Origin: Thermodesulfobacteriota bacterium
GTDB lineage: Bacteria > Desulfobacterota_D > UBA1144 > Nemesobacterales > UBA2774
NCBI GenBank assembly: GCA_040754335.1
Contig: JBFMCV010000009.1
Location: 1 to 44,968 of the forward strand
Direction of reading: 5' to 3'
DNA length: 44,968 bases
This document shows positions 16,940 through 25,541 of the stretch, one piece after another (positions within the stretch are counted from its first letter, which is position 1; each line of letters starts with the position of its first letter). The translations under genes and the position numbers were made by a program. The notes under the pieces were generated by a model, which did not search any database, was not told the DNA's origin, and saw only the letters and a program-made list of their open reading frames with translations.

Positions 16940-17713
16940 TTAAAGTGAGCCGTATAGGTACATTTCGCCTGTGGGCTGCGGCACTCCGCCCGCGGGTTCG
17001 AGCGTAACGGCGAACTGCATGGACGCGCCGGGCTCGGGCATAGATTTCAATTCCAGCATGCTGTTCCCCGCAGGGTCGACGTCGAAAACGCCCATGCTGG
17101 CGGGCTTCCCGTCCTCGATGACCCAGAGCTGGTATGTCTTCCCTTCCCCGGGCTGGGGGATGCTGGATACGAGAAATAGTCCCTTGTCCTTCTCTTCGTT
17201 CCAGTAGAGTTTTCCGGACGCCTTTATGTCGGGCATCTTGCTCGCGAGCTTCACCTCGCTGACTTCGGGGTTCATGACGAACTCCATCATCTCCTTTTCC
17301 TTGAGGAGCCTGGCTTCGAGCTCTGTCATGCTCTTTTCGCGGAGCTCGAGCTCGTTCCGGAGGGATATGTTCGTAACGACGAGGAAGGCTATGACCGCGA
17401 GAGCGGCCGCTGTCCCTAGGTTAAGCCACATGGGACTGATGCTCTTCCAGAAGCCGAAAACCGAAGACTTTTCCCGGACCGGCTCCCTCGACTCGAGCCT
17501 GCCGAGTATCTTCTTTTCGAGGTCTTCCGGAAGCGGCGCGTCTTCGAGGCAGAGCGGCAGGTTGGTGAATACCGCATCGCTGTCACCGAGCAGAGCCGTG
17601 CATATCCCGCAGCCTTCGGCTAGGTGCTTTTCTATCTCTTTCAGCTCATCCCCTTCGAGGAGGTTGAGCGAGTAGAGCGCTATCTGGTCTTCGTACTCCG
17701 GTCTGTGCGCCAT
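16940..17713 (-). CDS. Anti-sigma-K factor (RskA family)
   Basis: This transmembrane anti-sigma factor is expected to sequester the ECF sigma encoded immediately upstream. The 257-residue product has an N-terminal ZAS-like region (residues about 1-60) with HLAEGCGICTALL, a His-x4-Cys-x2-Cys variant of the usual HxxxCxxC. A single membrane helix lies at about 97-113. It is followed by a coiled-coil linker (about 115-145) and a C-terminal RskA domain containing KTYQLWVIEDGKPASMGVF and MQFAVTLEPAGG. Its ATG shares one base with the sigma stop codon (TAATG). Release of such anti-sigmas usually requires regulated proteolysis or redox change. Confidence 0.9.
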   Translation of the reverse strand: MAHRPEYEDQIALYSLNLLEGDELKEIEKHLAEGCGICTALLGDSDAVFTNLPLCLEDAPLPEDLEKKILGRLESREPVREKSSVFGFWKSISPMWLNLGTAAALAVIAFLVVTNISLRNELELREKSMTELEARLLKEKEMMEFVMNPEVSEVKLASKMPDIKASGKLYWNEEKDKGLFLVSSIPQPGEGKTYQLWVIEDGKPASMGVFDVDPAGNSMLELKSMPEPGASMQFAVTLEPAGGVPQPTGEMYLYGSL

Positions 17714-18366
17714 TACATCAAGTCCCCGATATACGGTGATATTTTTTCTTTCAGCTTCGCTACCCCCAGTCTGATCCTTGTCTTGATAGTCCCCACGGGC
17801 TCGTTCAGCTTTTCCGCTGTCTCGATATGCGTCAAACCCTCGAAAAACACCATTTCGATCGCGATCCTCTGATTGTCGGGCAGCGAGTCGAGGGCTTCCT
17901 GTATTATCTTCCTGCTCTCCTCCCTGTCCTCTATTATACGAGAGAGATCGGATTTTGAGTTCACTCTCTCTTCGTCGAGCTCGGACGTATGCTCTCTGAA
18001 ACCGAGGGTCCTCAACCTGTCTATGGACCTGCTCCTCGCTATATTCACTATCCAGGTCGAGATGGCCCCCCGTCCCGCGTCGTAAGAATCCGCCTTGTTC
18101 CAGACCTGCAGGAATATCTCCTGAACGACCTCCTCGGCCTCTTCCCTCGACCTCAGCATCCTGAACGCGAGGTTGAAGACGGTCTGCGAATAATGGGCAT
18201 AGATCTCCCTGAAAGCGGACTTGTCCCCTTTCTTCAGTCGGTCTATCAATTCACGGTCTCTGCTTCGGTCTGAAACCTTCTCCATGGTCCCGAAAGCTTT
18301 CGGCTTTTGAACCATTGTATTTAATTCGGGGTTATTGTCAATCGGTCTGGTGTGTCCTGAGTCCAT
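17713..18366 (-). CDS. ECF RNA polymerase sigma factor (SigK-like)
   Basis: The 217-residue product is a group IV sigma factor. Region 2 is FREIYAHYSQTVFNLAFRML through EEAEEVVQEIFLQVWNKAD, and region 4 is LPDNQRIAIEMVFFEGLTHI with the helix-turn-helix GTIKTRIRLGVAKLKEKI. The first 25-30 residues are not conserved, so translation may begin at internal Met18 or Met28 (about 18315 or 18285) instead of the first ATG. The overlap with the RskA-type anti-sigma defines a classical SigK/RskA module. Likely targets include its own operon and possibly the neighbouring glycosidase, DUF547 and flavoprotein genes. That regulon is inference from position. Confidence 0.93.
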   Translation of the reverse strand: MDSGHTRPIDNNPELNTMVQKPKAFGTMEKVSDRSRDRELIDRLKKGDKSAFREIYAHYSQTVFNLAFRMLRSREEAEEVVQEIFLQVWNKADSYDAGRGAISTWIVNIARSRSIDRLRTLGFREHTSELDEERVNSKSDLSRIIEDREESRKIIQEALDSLPDNQRIAIEMVFFEGLTHIETAEKLNEPVGTIKTRIRLGVAKLKEKISPYIGDLM

Positions 18367-18743
18367 ACTTTGTACACCGGGTTTTTATTCATATACTCCG
18401 CTACTAACCGAACGCCGGCGCTCCTCTCAAATCATATTACGAAGCCAGCCCCTTTTCGGAGCATATTATTATCCCCACTGCTTGTTTTGGACACGTTTCT
18501 CCTGCGCCTTTTATTGGTGTATATACGTTGATGAGGCCGATACGGTTTCATAAGGCATCCCGGTCATTAAAATTAATATGCCTGCATCAGGGACGACGGT
18601 ACAGGCGTCGCATCGCCAGGAAATCATTTCGAGTCTTGCCGCAGGTCATGCGGAATCTACCGGAGGGGTTGAATTATTTTTCTTGCGTATGGGTTATTGC
18701 TGGCTATATTATTTCTATTCGTTATGAGTGTCAGGAGGCGTTT
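18367..18743. other. 377-nt intergenic region between divergent sigma and HtrA genes
   Basis: No convincing coding sequence is present. The start-proximal half for the sigma gene should hold its promoter, but I could not pick a single ECF-type motif. On the plus strand a weak promoter (TTGCGT at 18683-18688, 16 nt, TATATT at 18705-18710) lies about 35 nt before the HtrA ATG. An open frame continuing upstream from HtrA to 18528 has no recognisable protein content. Confidence 0.5.
18683..18710 (+). promoter_or_regulatory. Weak candidate promoter for the HtrA gene
   Basis: TTGCGT, a 16-nt spacer and TATATT precede the HtrA start by about 35 nt. The -10 box matches consensus at five of six positions, but the -35 is poor, so an activator or an alternative sigma (such as the neighbouring ECF sigma) may be involved. 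Confidence 0.3.
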
Positions 18744-20291
18744 ATGAAGCGGTCGCTCGCATTAATAATATTGATAGTTCCTCTATTGATCGCGGTCTTT
18801 GGCGCGGGATGCAAAAGGCCCGAGGAAGCCGAGGTCTCGGGAGAGAGCCCGGCCAAGGTGGAGCAGTCCGAAAAGGCAGCCGCTCCTCAAAAAGAACCGG
18901 ACGATTCTGGGACGGCCAGGGAGACCGTAAGGGACATAAGGACACACGAATTCCCGTCGTTTGCGGACTTGGTCGAAAAGCTCAAGCCCTCGGTAGTCAA
19001 CATCAGCACGACAAGCGTCGTAAAGCCGAGGGGCTTCCGTGAGCGCCAGCCGAGGTCTCCTTTCAGCGAAAACGACCCGTTCGAGGAGTTCTTCAGAAAA
19101 TTCTTCGAAGGCGCCCCCCAGCACGAATACAAGCGTCAGGGGCTTGGCTCGGGGTTTATAATCAGCGAAGACGGTTACGTGGTCACCAACTATCATGTGG
19201 TCGAAAAAGCTGTCGACATAAGCGTGATACTCGAAAACGGGGATAAATACGAGGCGAAGGTCATAGGCAAGGACCCCAAGACCGATCTGGCTGTGGTAAA
19301 GTTCGAGCCTAAAGGGAAGCTCCAGGCTGTAAGCTTGGGGAATTCGGACGACCTCAGGATAGGCGACTGGGTAATTGCCATCGGCAACCCGTTCGGGCTC
19401 GGCTATACGGTCACGGCCGGCATCGTGAGCGCGAAGGGGCGGTCTCTCGGTTTGGGCGCTTACGACGATTTCATACAAACGGACGCATCTCTTAACCCCG
19501 GGAACAGCGGAGGGCCTCTCTTCAACCTCAACGGAGAGGTCGTGGGCGTGAACACAGCCATAGTCGCTCAGGGGCAGGGGATCGGGTTCGCAATCCCTAT
19601 CAAGATGGCCGAGTTCGTAATCAATCAGCTTAAGGGAGGCGGCAAGGTCGTCCGCGGCTGGCTCGGAGTTTACGTACAGGAGCTCACACCCGAGATCGCT
19701 TCGGGGCTCAACCTGAAGGAAGACGGCGGCGTGCTCGTAAGCGACGTTACTCCCGGGAGCCCGGCGGATAAAGCCGGCATAAAAAGGGGCGACGTCGTCC
19801 TCGAATTCGAGGGCAAGAAGGTGAACGACGTCTCCGACCTCACATCCATGGCTGCGGTTGCGGAGCCCGGAACAGAAGTGAAAATCAAGTTGATACATGA
19901 CGGCAAGCCTTTCGATGTTACGGTCAAACTCACGGAGTTCCCCGATGAGGAAGTCCTGGCCGAGGAAGCGGGCAATGCGGAAGAAGAGCTCGGTCTCAGC
20001 GTAAAGGAGCTTAACCCGCAGATCGCCAGGCGCTTCAACCTCGACACCGATAAAGGAGTGATCATAACGGACGTCATCGAGGGGAGCCCGGCCGGGGAGG
20101 CGGGTCTAAGGCCTGGCGATATCATTCTCGAGATGGACAAGAATCACATAAGCGATCTGAATCAGTATTCTTCGGCCGTCTCGAAAGCAAAACCGGGCAG
20201 CACGGTTCTTATACTCGTGAAGAGGGGAGACAATACGATCTACGCCGCGCTCAGAGTCGCAGGTGAAGGTGAAAAGAACAAGTCAAACTGA
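18744..20291 (+). CDS. HtrA/DegP-family serine protease, predicted lipoprotein
   Basis: This envelope quality-control protease/chaperone has 515 residues from the ATG at 18744, which follows AGGAGG. A trypsin-like domain carries the triad His151 (VVTNYHVVEKA), Asp181 (PKTDLAVVKF) and Ser255 (LNPGNSGGPLF). Two PDZ domains follow (about 285-380 and 390-500), each with a DVTPGSPADKAGIKRGD or DVIEGSPAGEAGLRPGD segment. The length and two-PDZ design match DegP/DegQ/MucD. Unlike typical DegP it has a signal peptide ending FGAGC (Cys23), a lipobox that would tether it to a membrane. The divergent ECF sigma/RskA pair fits an envelope-stress setting, although co-regulation is not shown. Confidence 0.93.
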   Translation: MKRSLALIILIVPLLIAVFGAGCKRPEEAEVSGESPAKVEQSEKAAAPQKEPDDSGTARETVRDIRTHEFPSFADLVEKLKPSVVNISTTSVVKPRGFRERQPRSPFSENDPFEEFFRKFFEGAPQHEYKRQGLGSGFIISEDGYVVTNYHVVEKAVDISVILENGDKYEAKVIGKDPKTDLAVVKFEPKGKLQAVSLGNSDDLRIGDWVIAIGNPFGLGYTVTAGIVSAKGRSLGLGAYDDFIQTDASLNPGNSGGPLFNLNGEVVGVNTAIVAQGQGIGFAIPIKMAEFVINQLKGGGKVVRGWLGVYVQELTPEIASGLNLKEDGGVLVSDVTPGSPADKAGIKRGDVVLEFEGKKVNDVSDLTSMAAVAEPGTEVKIKLIHDGKPFDVTVKLTEFPDEEVLAEEAGNAEEELGLSVKELNPQIARRFNLDTDKGVIITDVIEGSPAGEAGLRPGDIILEMDKNHISDLNQYSSAVSKAKPGSTVLILVKRGDNTIYAALRVAGEGEKNKSN

Positions 20292-20494
20292 GCTGAATCA
20301 ATCTTGGCACATAATAATGCGGGTTACTGTGAAACTCGCTCGGACACATATCGCTGGTACGCGGACCGGGACCCTGTCCCTTAGATTTGTTGACACCAAG
20401 CCTCCATTCATGGAAGAATGATAATTGCTTTACTCGCCGGGTCGGGTGATATACCTGCTTTCGGAAGCTGATCCAATGAGGAGGACCCTGTCTG

Positions 20495-21805
20495 ATGCCG
20501 GATACCGTTACTAGCCGTGTTCTCATACTGGGCGGAGGATTCGCCGGGCTCGAGGTCGCCCAGAACCTGGAAAAGATATTCAAGCAGAGGGACGACGTCG
20601 AGATAACACTTGTCAACGAGAACAACTATCTCATATTCACGTCGATGCTCGCGGAAGTGGTATCGAGCAGCATCGAAGCCAAGAACGTCGTCATACCGCT
20701 CAGGGAGTGTCTTAAGAGGGCCGTATTTAAAGAGCTCATCGCCGACTCCATAGACCTCGATAAAAAAACCGTATCGTGCCGCCGCCCGGACAACAACGAG
20801 GGCTACACGCTCGGATACGACTACCTCGTCCTCGCCATGGGATCTATTACGGGGTTCCACGGTGTAGACGGGGCGGAGGAGTATTCGTTCCCGCTCAAAA
20901 ACCTCGCCGATGCGATGGAGCTCCGGAGCCACGTGATAGATATGTTCGAAATGGCCGACCTGGAAGAGGACCACGATGCAAGGAGGAGGCTCCTCACGTT
21001 CGCAGTCGTAGGCGGTGGCTACACGGGCATAGAGGTGGCGGCCGAGCTCAACGATTACGTGGGCGCGAGCAGGAGGTTCTATAAGAACGTCAAATCGGAC
21101 GAGGTCAAGGTCGTAGTCATAGATCCCGGGGACCGCATCATGCACGAGATGAGCGAGGGGCTCGCGGAGTACGGGACGGCTCTCCTCAAGAAGCGGGGTA
21201 TGGAATTCCGTCTCAACACCAGGATATCCAGCGTTACGCCGGATTCTGTGGAGACTTCGGACGGTGGTGCGATCGAAACCCACACCGCCATATGGGCGGC
21301 CGGCACCTCTCCCCAGCCCGTAATCGCATCTCTCCCCTGCGCCGACAAGAAGGGGAGGATAGAGGTGAACGAGTACATGGAAGTCCCTGGCTATCCCGGA
21401 GTGTGGGCGCTCGGGGACTGCGCCGTGATCCCCGACCCGCATACGGGGAAACCGTATCCTCCGACCGCCCAGCACGCGACACGCGAAGGCAGACGCACGG
21501 CCTACAACGTGGCGGCTGCAATAAACGGGAAAGAGGGCGACAGGAGGCCGTTTGTTTACCAAACTCAGGGCATGCTCGCCCCGCTCGGACACAGGTCGGC
21601 GGTCGCGGAGATAAAAGGCCTCAAGTTCTCGGGGTTTTTCGCCTGGTTCCTCTGGCGGTGCATCTATCTCGGGAAGCTTCCGGGATGGGACAGAAAGATC
21701 AGGGTCGCCATAGACTGGTTCCTCGACATGTTCCTTCCGAAGGACATAGTGCAGCTCAAATTCCTTATGAGAGTCCGCGGGAACCCCGCATCCGGCAAGC
21801 GCTGA
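20495..21805 (+). CDS. ndh: Type II NADH dehydrogenase (NAD(P)/FAD-dependent oxidoreductase)
   Basis: This single-subunit, non-proton-pumping NADH:quinone oxidoreductase has 436 residues. The FAD motif LILGGGFAGLEVA is at the N-terminus and the NAD motif FAVVGGGYTGIEVAAEL at about residues 168-184. The second FAD contact GVWALGDCAVIPD is near residue 305, with PPTAQHATREG following. The C-terminal GFFAWFLWRCIYLGKLPGW and the following amphipathic helix are the membrane-binding tail typical of NDH-2. GAGGAGG lies just upstream of the ATG. It converges on the bc/caa3 operon, with its TGA immediately adjacent to the cytochrome b stop, and would feed quinol to that chain. Confidence 0.9.
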   Translation: MPDTVTSRVLILGGGFAGLEVAQNLEKIFKQRDDVEITLVNENNYLIFTSMLAEVVSSSIEAKNVVIPLRECLKRAVFKELIADSIDLDKKTVSCRRPDNNEGYTLGYDYLVLAMGSITGFHGVDGAEEYSFPLKNLADAMELRSHVIDMFEMADLEEDHDARRRLLTFAVVGGGYTGIEVAAELNDYVGASRRFYKNVKSDEVKVVVIDPGDRIMHEMSEGLAEYGTALLKKRGMEFRLNTRISSVTPDSVETSDGGAIETHTAIWAAGTSPQPVIASLPCADKKGRIEVNEYMEVPGYPGVWALGDCAVIPDPHTGKPYPPTAQHATREGRRTAYNVAAAINGKEGDRRPFVYQTQGMLAPLGHRSAVAEIKGLKFSGFFAWFLWRCIYLGKLPGWDRKIRVAIDWFLDMFLPKDIVQLKFLMRVRGNPASGKR

Positions 21806-23206
21806 TCACTCCTTCTTTCTCGAAGCAAGGAATTCGACCAGGTCGCTCAGCTCCTGGTTGCTGAGTGTCCCTCCGAAGCCCGGCATGTTGAGCCCCCCGT
21901 TCATTATCCTCCACGTGAGCTCGTTCGCGCTTAGTCTGTCGCCCACGTACGTGAGGTCAGGACCCCTTAGCCCCCCGTGCCCAGATATAGCATGACAATA
22001 AAGACATCCTTTGTCGTTGAAATTCATGCCCCCTCGCCATAGCGGTCCGCTGTCCGCGCCTATTATTTCCGCCGTCAGCGGCTCGGCGTCGAAGTGGGGA
22101 GACCAGGGGGAAGTGATGCCTATGGCCCATAGCCCCGATATGGTCGCGATGGTGAGTGCCACGATTGCGACTGCCCAGGGGCGGCGGAGCGGGCTCCTCT
22201 CCCCTCTATTGGAAATGAAAGGCAGGCAGAAGAGCAGCAGACCCACCAGGAGCGGGCCGAAGACCATCAGATACGTTTCTATCTCGGGCGGCATGAGCGC
22301 GAGGAACGCGAAGTAGAAGACGAAATACCAGTCCGGCACCGGGAGCGCGTGTATGTCGGACGGGTCGGGGGGCGGCCCGAGCTCGGGCGGGCCTATTACG
22401 ATCGCTATCACGAGTATCGTGCATATGACTATGAAGCCGAAAACCATGTCCTTCCAGGCTGCGTCCGGCCAGAAGGGGATGCCTCTCTGTTTGACCATCG
22501 TTTCGTATTTTTCCCTGTAGTTGGCCGGGTCGACCGGGTCTCCCGCCCTCGGGAACTCCGAGATACCGTTCTTTATCACGAGGTAGAGATGAAATCCTAT
22601 GAAGACGAACAGGAGCGCAGGAATCAGGAACACATGATAGGCGAACATACGGCTGAGCGTAGTGCCGCCTACGGTGTCCCCTCCGAGTATGAAGTCTGCG
22701 AGCCACCCTCCCAGTAGAGGCACGCGTCCCGCCTGCTCCGCCGCCACTATCGTCGACCATACGGCTGTCTGGTCCCACCTCACGACCTGACCTGTGAACC
22801 CCATCACCACGGTGAGAGCGAGCAGCACCACGCCCGATATCCAGTTCATTTCGCGGGGGAACTTGTAAGCTGCCGTCAGGTATACCTGTATCATGTGTAT
22901 GCCGACGAGGAGAATCATCGCGGACGCGCCCCAGTTGTGCATGCCCCTTACTATCCTTCCGAACGTTGTCTGCGTGGTTATGTACTGAAGGCTCTGGTAG
23001 GCTTCGCCCGAGGAGGGGACGTATATGAACGCGAGCGTCACCCCTGTTGCCACCTGCAGCATGAACGCGAAGAGCGTCGCGCTCCCGAAGACGTAGAACC
23101 ATGTAGCTGTGTTGGGGGGTACGGCGTGCCGTGCTATCGGGCCTATGGCGCCCGAGAGTCCAGTGCGGTCGTCGAACCAGAGCCATGCGCGTTTGAGGAA
23201 ATTCAT
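21806..23206 (-). CDS. Cytochrome b/cytochrome c fusion subunit of the bc complex
   Basis: The 466-residue protein combines cytochrome b with a C-terminal c-type domain. Haem b ligands are His90/His104 and His191/His206; the 14-residue spacing of the second pair is of the b6f type. The quinol-site PDWY (291-294) replaces the canonical PEWY. About eight membrane helices are visible. The C-terminal domain has CLYCH (401-405) and a likely distal Met in LNMPGFGG. It is the last gene of the cox-qcr operon, 49 nt after the Rieske gene. Because the c domain is attached, no separate cytochrome c1 gene is needed, and none is seen. Confidence 0.93.
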   Translation of the reverse strand: MNFLKRAWLWFDDRTGLSGAIGPIARHAVPPNTATWFYVFGSATLFAFMLQVATGVTLAFIYVPSSGEAYQSLQYITTQTTFGRIVRGMHNWGASAMILLVGIHMIQVYLTAAYKFPREMNWISGVVLLALTVVMGFTGQVVRWDQTAVWSTIVAAEQAGRVPLLGGWLADFILGGDTVGGTTLSRMFAYHVFLIPALLFVFIGFHLYLVIKNGISEFPRAGDPVDPANYREKYETMVKQRGIPFWPDAAWKDMVFGFIVICTILVIAIVIGPPELGPPPDPSDIHALPVPDWYFVFYFAFLALMPPEIETYLMVFGPLLVGLLLFCLPFISNRGERSPLRRPWAVAIVALTIATISGLWAIGITSPWSPHFDAEPLTAEIIGADSGPLWRGGMNFNDKGCLYCHAISGHGGLRGPDLTYVGDRLSANELTWRIMNGGLNMPGFGGTLSNQELSDLVEFLASRKKE

Positions 23207-23255
23207 CAGCAGTATCCCGTGTTCAGATTTATTTTCGTCCAGGACTCTTTCGCTT

Positions 23256-23762
23256 TCATACGGTCGTTATCGGTATGGGGCTCGCCAGTATCTCCACCTG
23301 CCCGTTGTTCACCCTCACAGGGTACTGATAGAGACCCCTCGGCGGAGGACCTGCGGCGACTGAGCCGTCCTCGTAATACACCCCGCCGTGGCACGGGCAC
23401 ATGAAGAGCCTCGCCCCCTCTATCCATCTCACCGGGCATCCGAGGTGGGCGCAGTTGACGGAGAACGCCGTGAATTCCTCCTCGCCGTCCCTCTTGAGCC
23501 AAGCGGCCGATTTCGCGGTCACCCCCGCCCACGGCAGAGGGGATGTGTTCACATAATTGACCTTCACGAACTCCCCGATCTTGAAGCTGTCGAGCGCGCC
23601 CACGGGTCTCCACTCAGGCTCGGGCTTCTTTATTATAGGGGCGAGTATCGAGCCGACTATGGGGACCCCGACCAGCACCGCGGCTATGCTACCGAGAGTC
23701 ATGCTCACGTGCACGAAGAACTGCCTTCTCGTGCACTCACTCTTTCCAGTCTTTTCGCTCAT
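23256..23762 (-). CDS. Rieske [2Fe-2S] protein of the cytochrome bc complex
   Basis: The 168-residue product is the high-potential iron-sulfur subunit that takes electrons from quinol and passes them to cytochrome c. The cluster-binding motifs CAHLGC (104-109) and CPCHG (122-126) include the disulfide cysteines and the histidine ligands. The N-terminal TRRQFFVHVSMTLG fits a twin-arginine signal-anchor, so the folded protein would be Tat-exported; a TatA/B gene lies at 30607. The start overlaps the upstream subunit-IV gene by 26 nt, indicating coupled translation. Confidence 0.95.
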   Translation of the reverse strand: MSEKTGKSECTRRQFFVHVSMTLGSIAAVLVGVPIVGSILAPIIKKPEPEWRPVGALDSFKIGEFVKVNYVNTSPLPWAGVTAKSAAWLKRDGEEEFTAFSVNCAHLGCPVRWIEGARLFMCPCHGGVYYEDGSVAAGPPPRGLYQYPVRVNNGQVEILASPIPITTV

Positions 23763-24087
23763 GTCTCAAGTCTCCTATCCATCCTGCAAGCGCAACAACG
23801 AACAGCACGAAGCCTATGAAGAAAATTATTATTATAGTGCTCACGACCTCGTTGAATCCGACTGCGAGCCCCCAGAGCATGAATGTGATGCCGAGCGCCA
23901 TTATCGCGGGCCAGTAGCCCGGCGAAGGCAGCTTCTCCGGAAGGGGCCTGTGCCAGCCCGGCGAACCTTTCTTCAACGCCTCTGCCTCCATCGCCTGAAA
24001 ATCCGATACACCGCCGCCCTGTGCAGTACCGTAATCCATGGCGGGAGCAGCCGATTTCGGCGCCTGAAACTCGCTTCCCGTGCTCAT
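23737..24087 (-). CDS. Cytochrome c oxidase subunit IV-like protein
   Basis: The 116-residue product has a long hydrophilic N-terminus (about 1-55, with PGWHRPLPEKLPSPGYWPA) followed by two membrane helices (about 58-76 and 80-103) and a basic tail. Size, topology and position within the oxidase operon match the small subunit IV (CoxD/CtaF-like). Sequence conservation in this family is low, so the call depends largely on context. It overlaps ctaG by 4 nt (ATGA) and the Rieske gene by 26 nt. Confidence 0.72.
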   Translation of the reverse strand: MSTGSEFQAPKSAAPAMDYGTAQGGGVSDFQAMEAEALKKGSPGWHRPLPEKLPSPGYWPAIMALGITFMLWGLAVGFNEVVSTIIIIFFIGFVLFVVALAGWIGDLRHERKDWKE

Positions 24088-24944
24088 TCTCTCTCCGTCG
24101 CCTCTTTAAGTTTTAGATCAGTCGTTACTTCGCTCTCTGCGGTGCAGGTATTCACGGAGCCGGGTTCGGGCGAAGCGTACCACCTTGCGACCGTTACCAT
24201 GCTCGCGGCCAGGTATATGAGGCATCCGGGGACCCACATGGTGAGGCCGCCTATCTGCTGGTCGACCCCGGGCGTGATGCAGAGCTCGTTCCTTATGTAT
24301 GAAAGTATCCCGGCGGAGTCTGCCGGATTCGCGTAAGCGGTATAAAGCCCCGCCCCCGCAAACGTTATGAGCATGCCGAGAATACTGCAGCCGAGGCACG
24401 CGGAGGCCAGGTAGAGAGCGGCCGGCAGCGGCGAGAGCCTCGCTGTCTTTACGGGCGCGAATACTGGCCACCAGAATATGACGCCTATCAGCACGAAGCT
24501 TATCTGCTGCGCGATGTAGAGGCCCTCGTTCGCCATGACAATATCGTGGAGCGAAGGCATGTGCCAGACCCACATCGACCCCACGCCGAGGAGCCACGCA
24601 GGCACGGGGTTACCCAGGAATTTGATTAAGCCGCCCGCGTAAGGTGAGTTTAAAGCTCTCTCCGCGGCTGCTTCAGGAATCCCCGAGAGCAGCATGAGGG
24701 GTATTACGAGGAGGAGGAGTATGTGCTGGACCATGTGCGCGCTGAAGAGGTAATTCCTCCCGAGATGATCGAGAGGGGATACGAGTGCAATCACCATGAG
24801 CATTACCCCTGAAGAAAAGAGGAGAGACTTCCTGTTAAGCCGGGAACCCGGCAGAAGGGTGTAAGCCCCAAACAGTGCCAGCGCAAAAAGAATTACCCAG
24901 GGCTCGAATGACCATGCGGAGCCTAGAAAATGCAGTATGTTCAT
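24084..24944 (-). CDS. ctaG: Cytochrome c oxidase assembly factor CtaG (caa3 type)
   Basis: The 286-residue membrane protein belongs to the caa3_CtaG family found beside caa3 oxidases and required for oxidase assembly in Bacillus; it is unrelated to the Cox11-type CtaG. Seven hydrophobic segments are visible. Typical residues are SPLDHLGRNYLFSAHMVQHILLLLVIPLML, GVGSMWVWHMPSLHD and the C-terminal DQQIGGLTMWVPGCLIYL, with His residues probably involved in copper delivery. It lies between coxC (34 nt) and the subunit-IV gene (4-nt overlap). Confidence 0.9.
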   Translation of the reverse strand: MNILHFLGSAWSFEPWVILFALALFGAYTLLPGSRLNRKSLLFSSGVMLMVIALVSPLDHLGRNYLFSAHMVQHILLLLVIPLMLLSGIPEAAAERALNSPYAGGLIKFLGNPVPAWLLGVGSMWVWHMPSLHDIVMANEGLYIAQQISFVLIGVIFWWPVFAPVKTARLSPLPAALYLASACLGCSILGMLITFAGAGLYTAYANPADSAGILSYIRNELCITPGVDQQIGGLTMWVPGCLIYLAASMVTVARWYASPEPGSVNTCTAESEVTTDLKLKEATERE

Positions 24945-24978
24945 GCCGCTCTCTCCCGTATATTCGATATAAACGCGA

Positions 24979-25530
24979 TCATAAAAACGCCCACAGGTAT
25001 ATTACGGAAAATACGACCACCCATACGCCGTCGACGAAATGCCAGTAGAGGGATACGCATTCTACTGCGTCCGATTTCGGTCCCTTGAAGTCTCCTGCGA
25101 GAGCGAGCCCCAGGAGAAGCGAGAGCATAATGAGCCCGACGCAAACGTGGAATCCGTGGAATCCGGTCAGCGTGAAGAACGTGGTGCCGAAGACGTTCCT
25201 GCTTATGGTGATGTTCTTTTCTATGAGCCCGCTCCATTCGAGGCCCTGTCCGAAAATGAATACGGCGCCCAGGATTATCGTCGCGAGTATCCAGACCTTG
25301 AGCATGAGGTGGTTATTCTCCCTCAGGCTCTTGCCGGCGAGCCATATTGTGAAACTGCTCGCAAACAGGAACAGGCTGAATATGCCCGTTACGACCGGGT
25401 TCAGGCTGTTCACTGCAGTCGGGCCGTCGGTCACGGAGTTGTGGAAGTTGACGTAGGCCAGTATGAGCATCAGGAAGAATACGGATTCGGACGCTATGAA
25501 AAAACCGACTATCATTCTGTTATTCGCCAT
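24979..25530 (-). CDS. coxC: Cytochrome c oxidase subunit III
   Basis: The 183-residue subunit III has five membrane helices and lacks the first two helices of mitochondrial forms, as in many bacterial caa3 oxidases. Key segments are FFIASESVFFLMLILAYV, GTTFFTLTGFHGFHVCVGLI and VSLYWHFVDGVWVVVFSVIY. The reading frame runs further upstream inside coxA, but the ATG at 25530 has AGGAGA before it and starts the conserved protein. The gene begins 11 nt after coxA. Confidence 0.94.
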   Translation of the reverse strand: MANNRMIVGFFIASESVFFLMLILAYVNFHNSVTDGPTAVNSLNPVVTGIFSLFLFASSFTIWLAGKSLRENNHLMLKVWILATIILGAVFIFGQGLEWSGLIEKNITISRNVFGTTFFTLTGFHGFHVCVGLIMLSLLLGLALAGDFKGPKSDAVECVSLYWHFVDGVWVVVFSVIYLWAFL

Positions 25531-25541
25531 CGGGACTTCTC

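Noticed and set aside
18783-19898. 371-codon minus-strand open frame opposite the HtrA gene
   Set aside because: Antisense shadow of a clear protease. No family signature and no plausible start signal.
20390-20425. Possible ndh promoter with TTGACA at 20390 and GATAAT at 20420
   Set aside because: The -35 is perfect, but the 24-nt spacing to the only good -10 is too long for a sigma-70 promoter.
20408-21592. 394-codon minus-strand open frame opposite ndh
   Set aside because: Its antisense position to a well-conserved NDH-2 and its Arg/His/Glu-rich composition are typical of shadow frames in GC-rich DNA.
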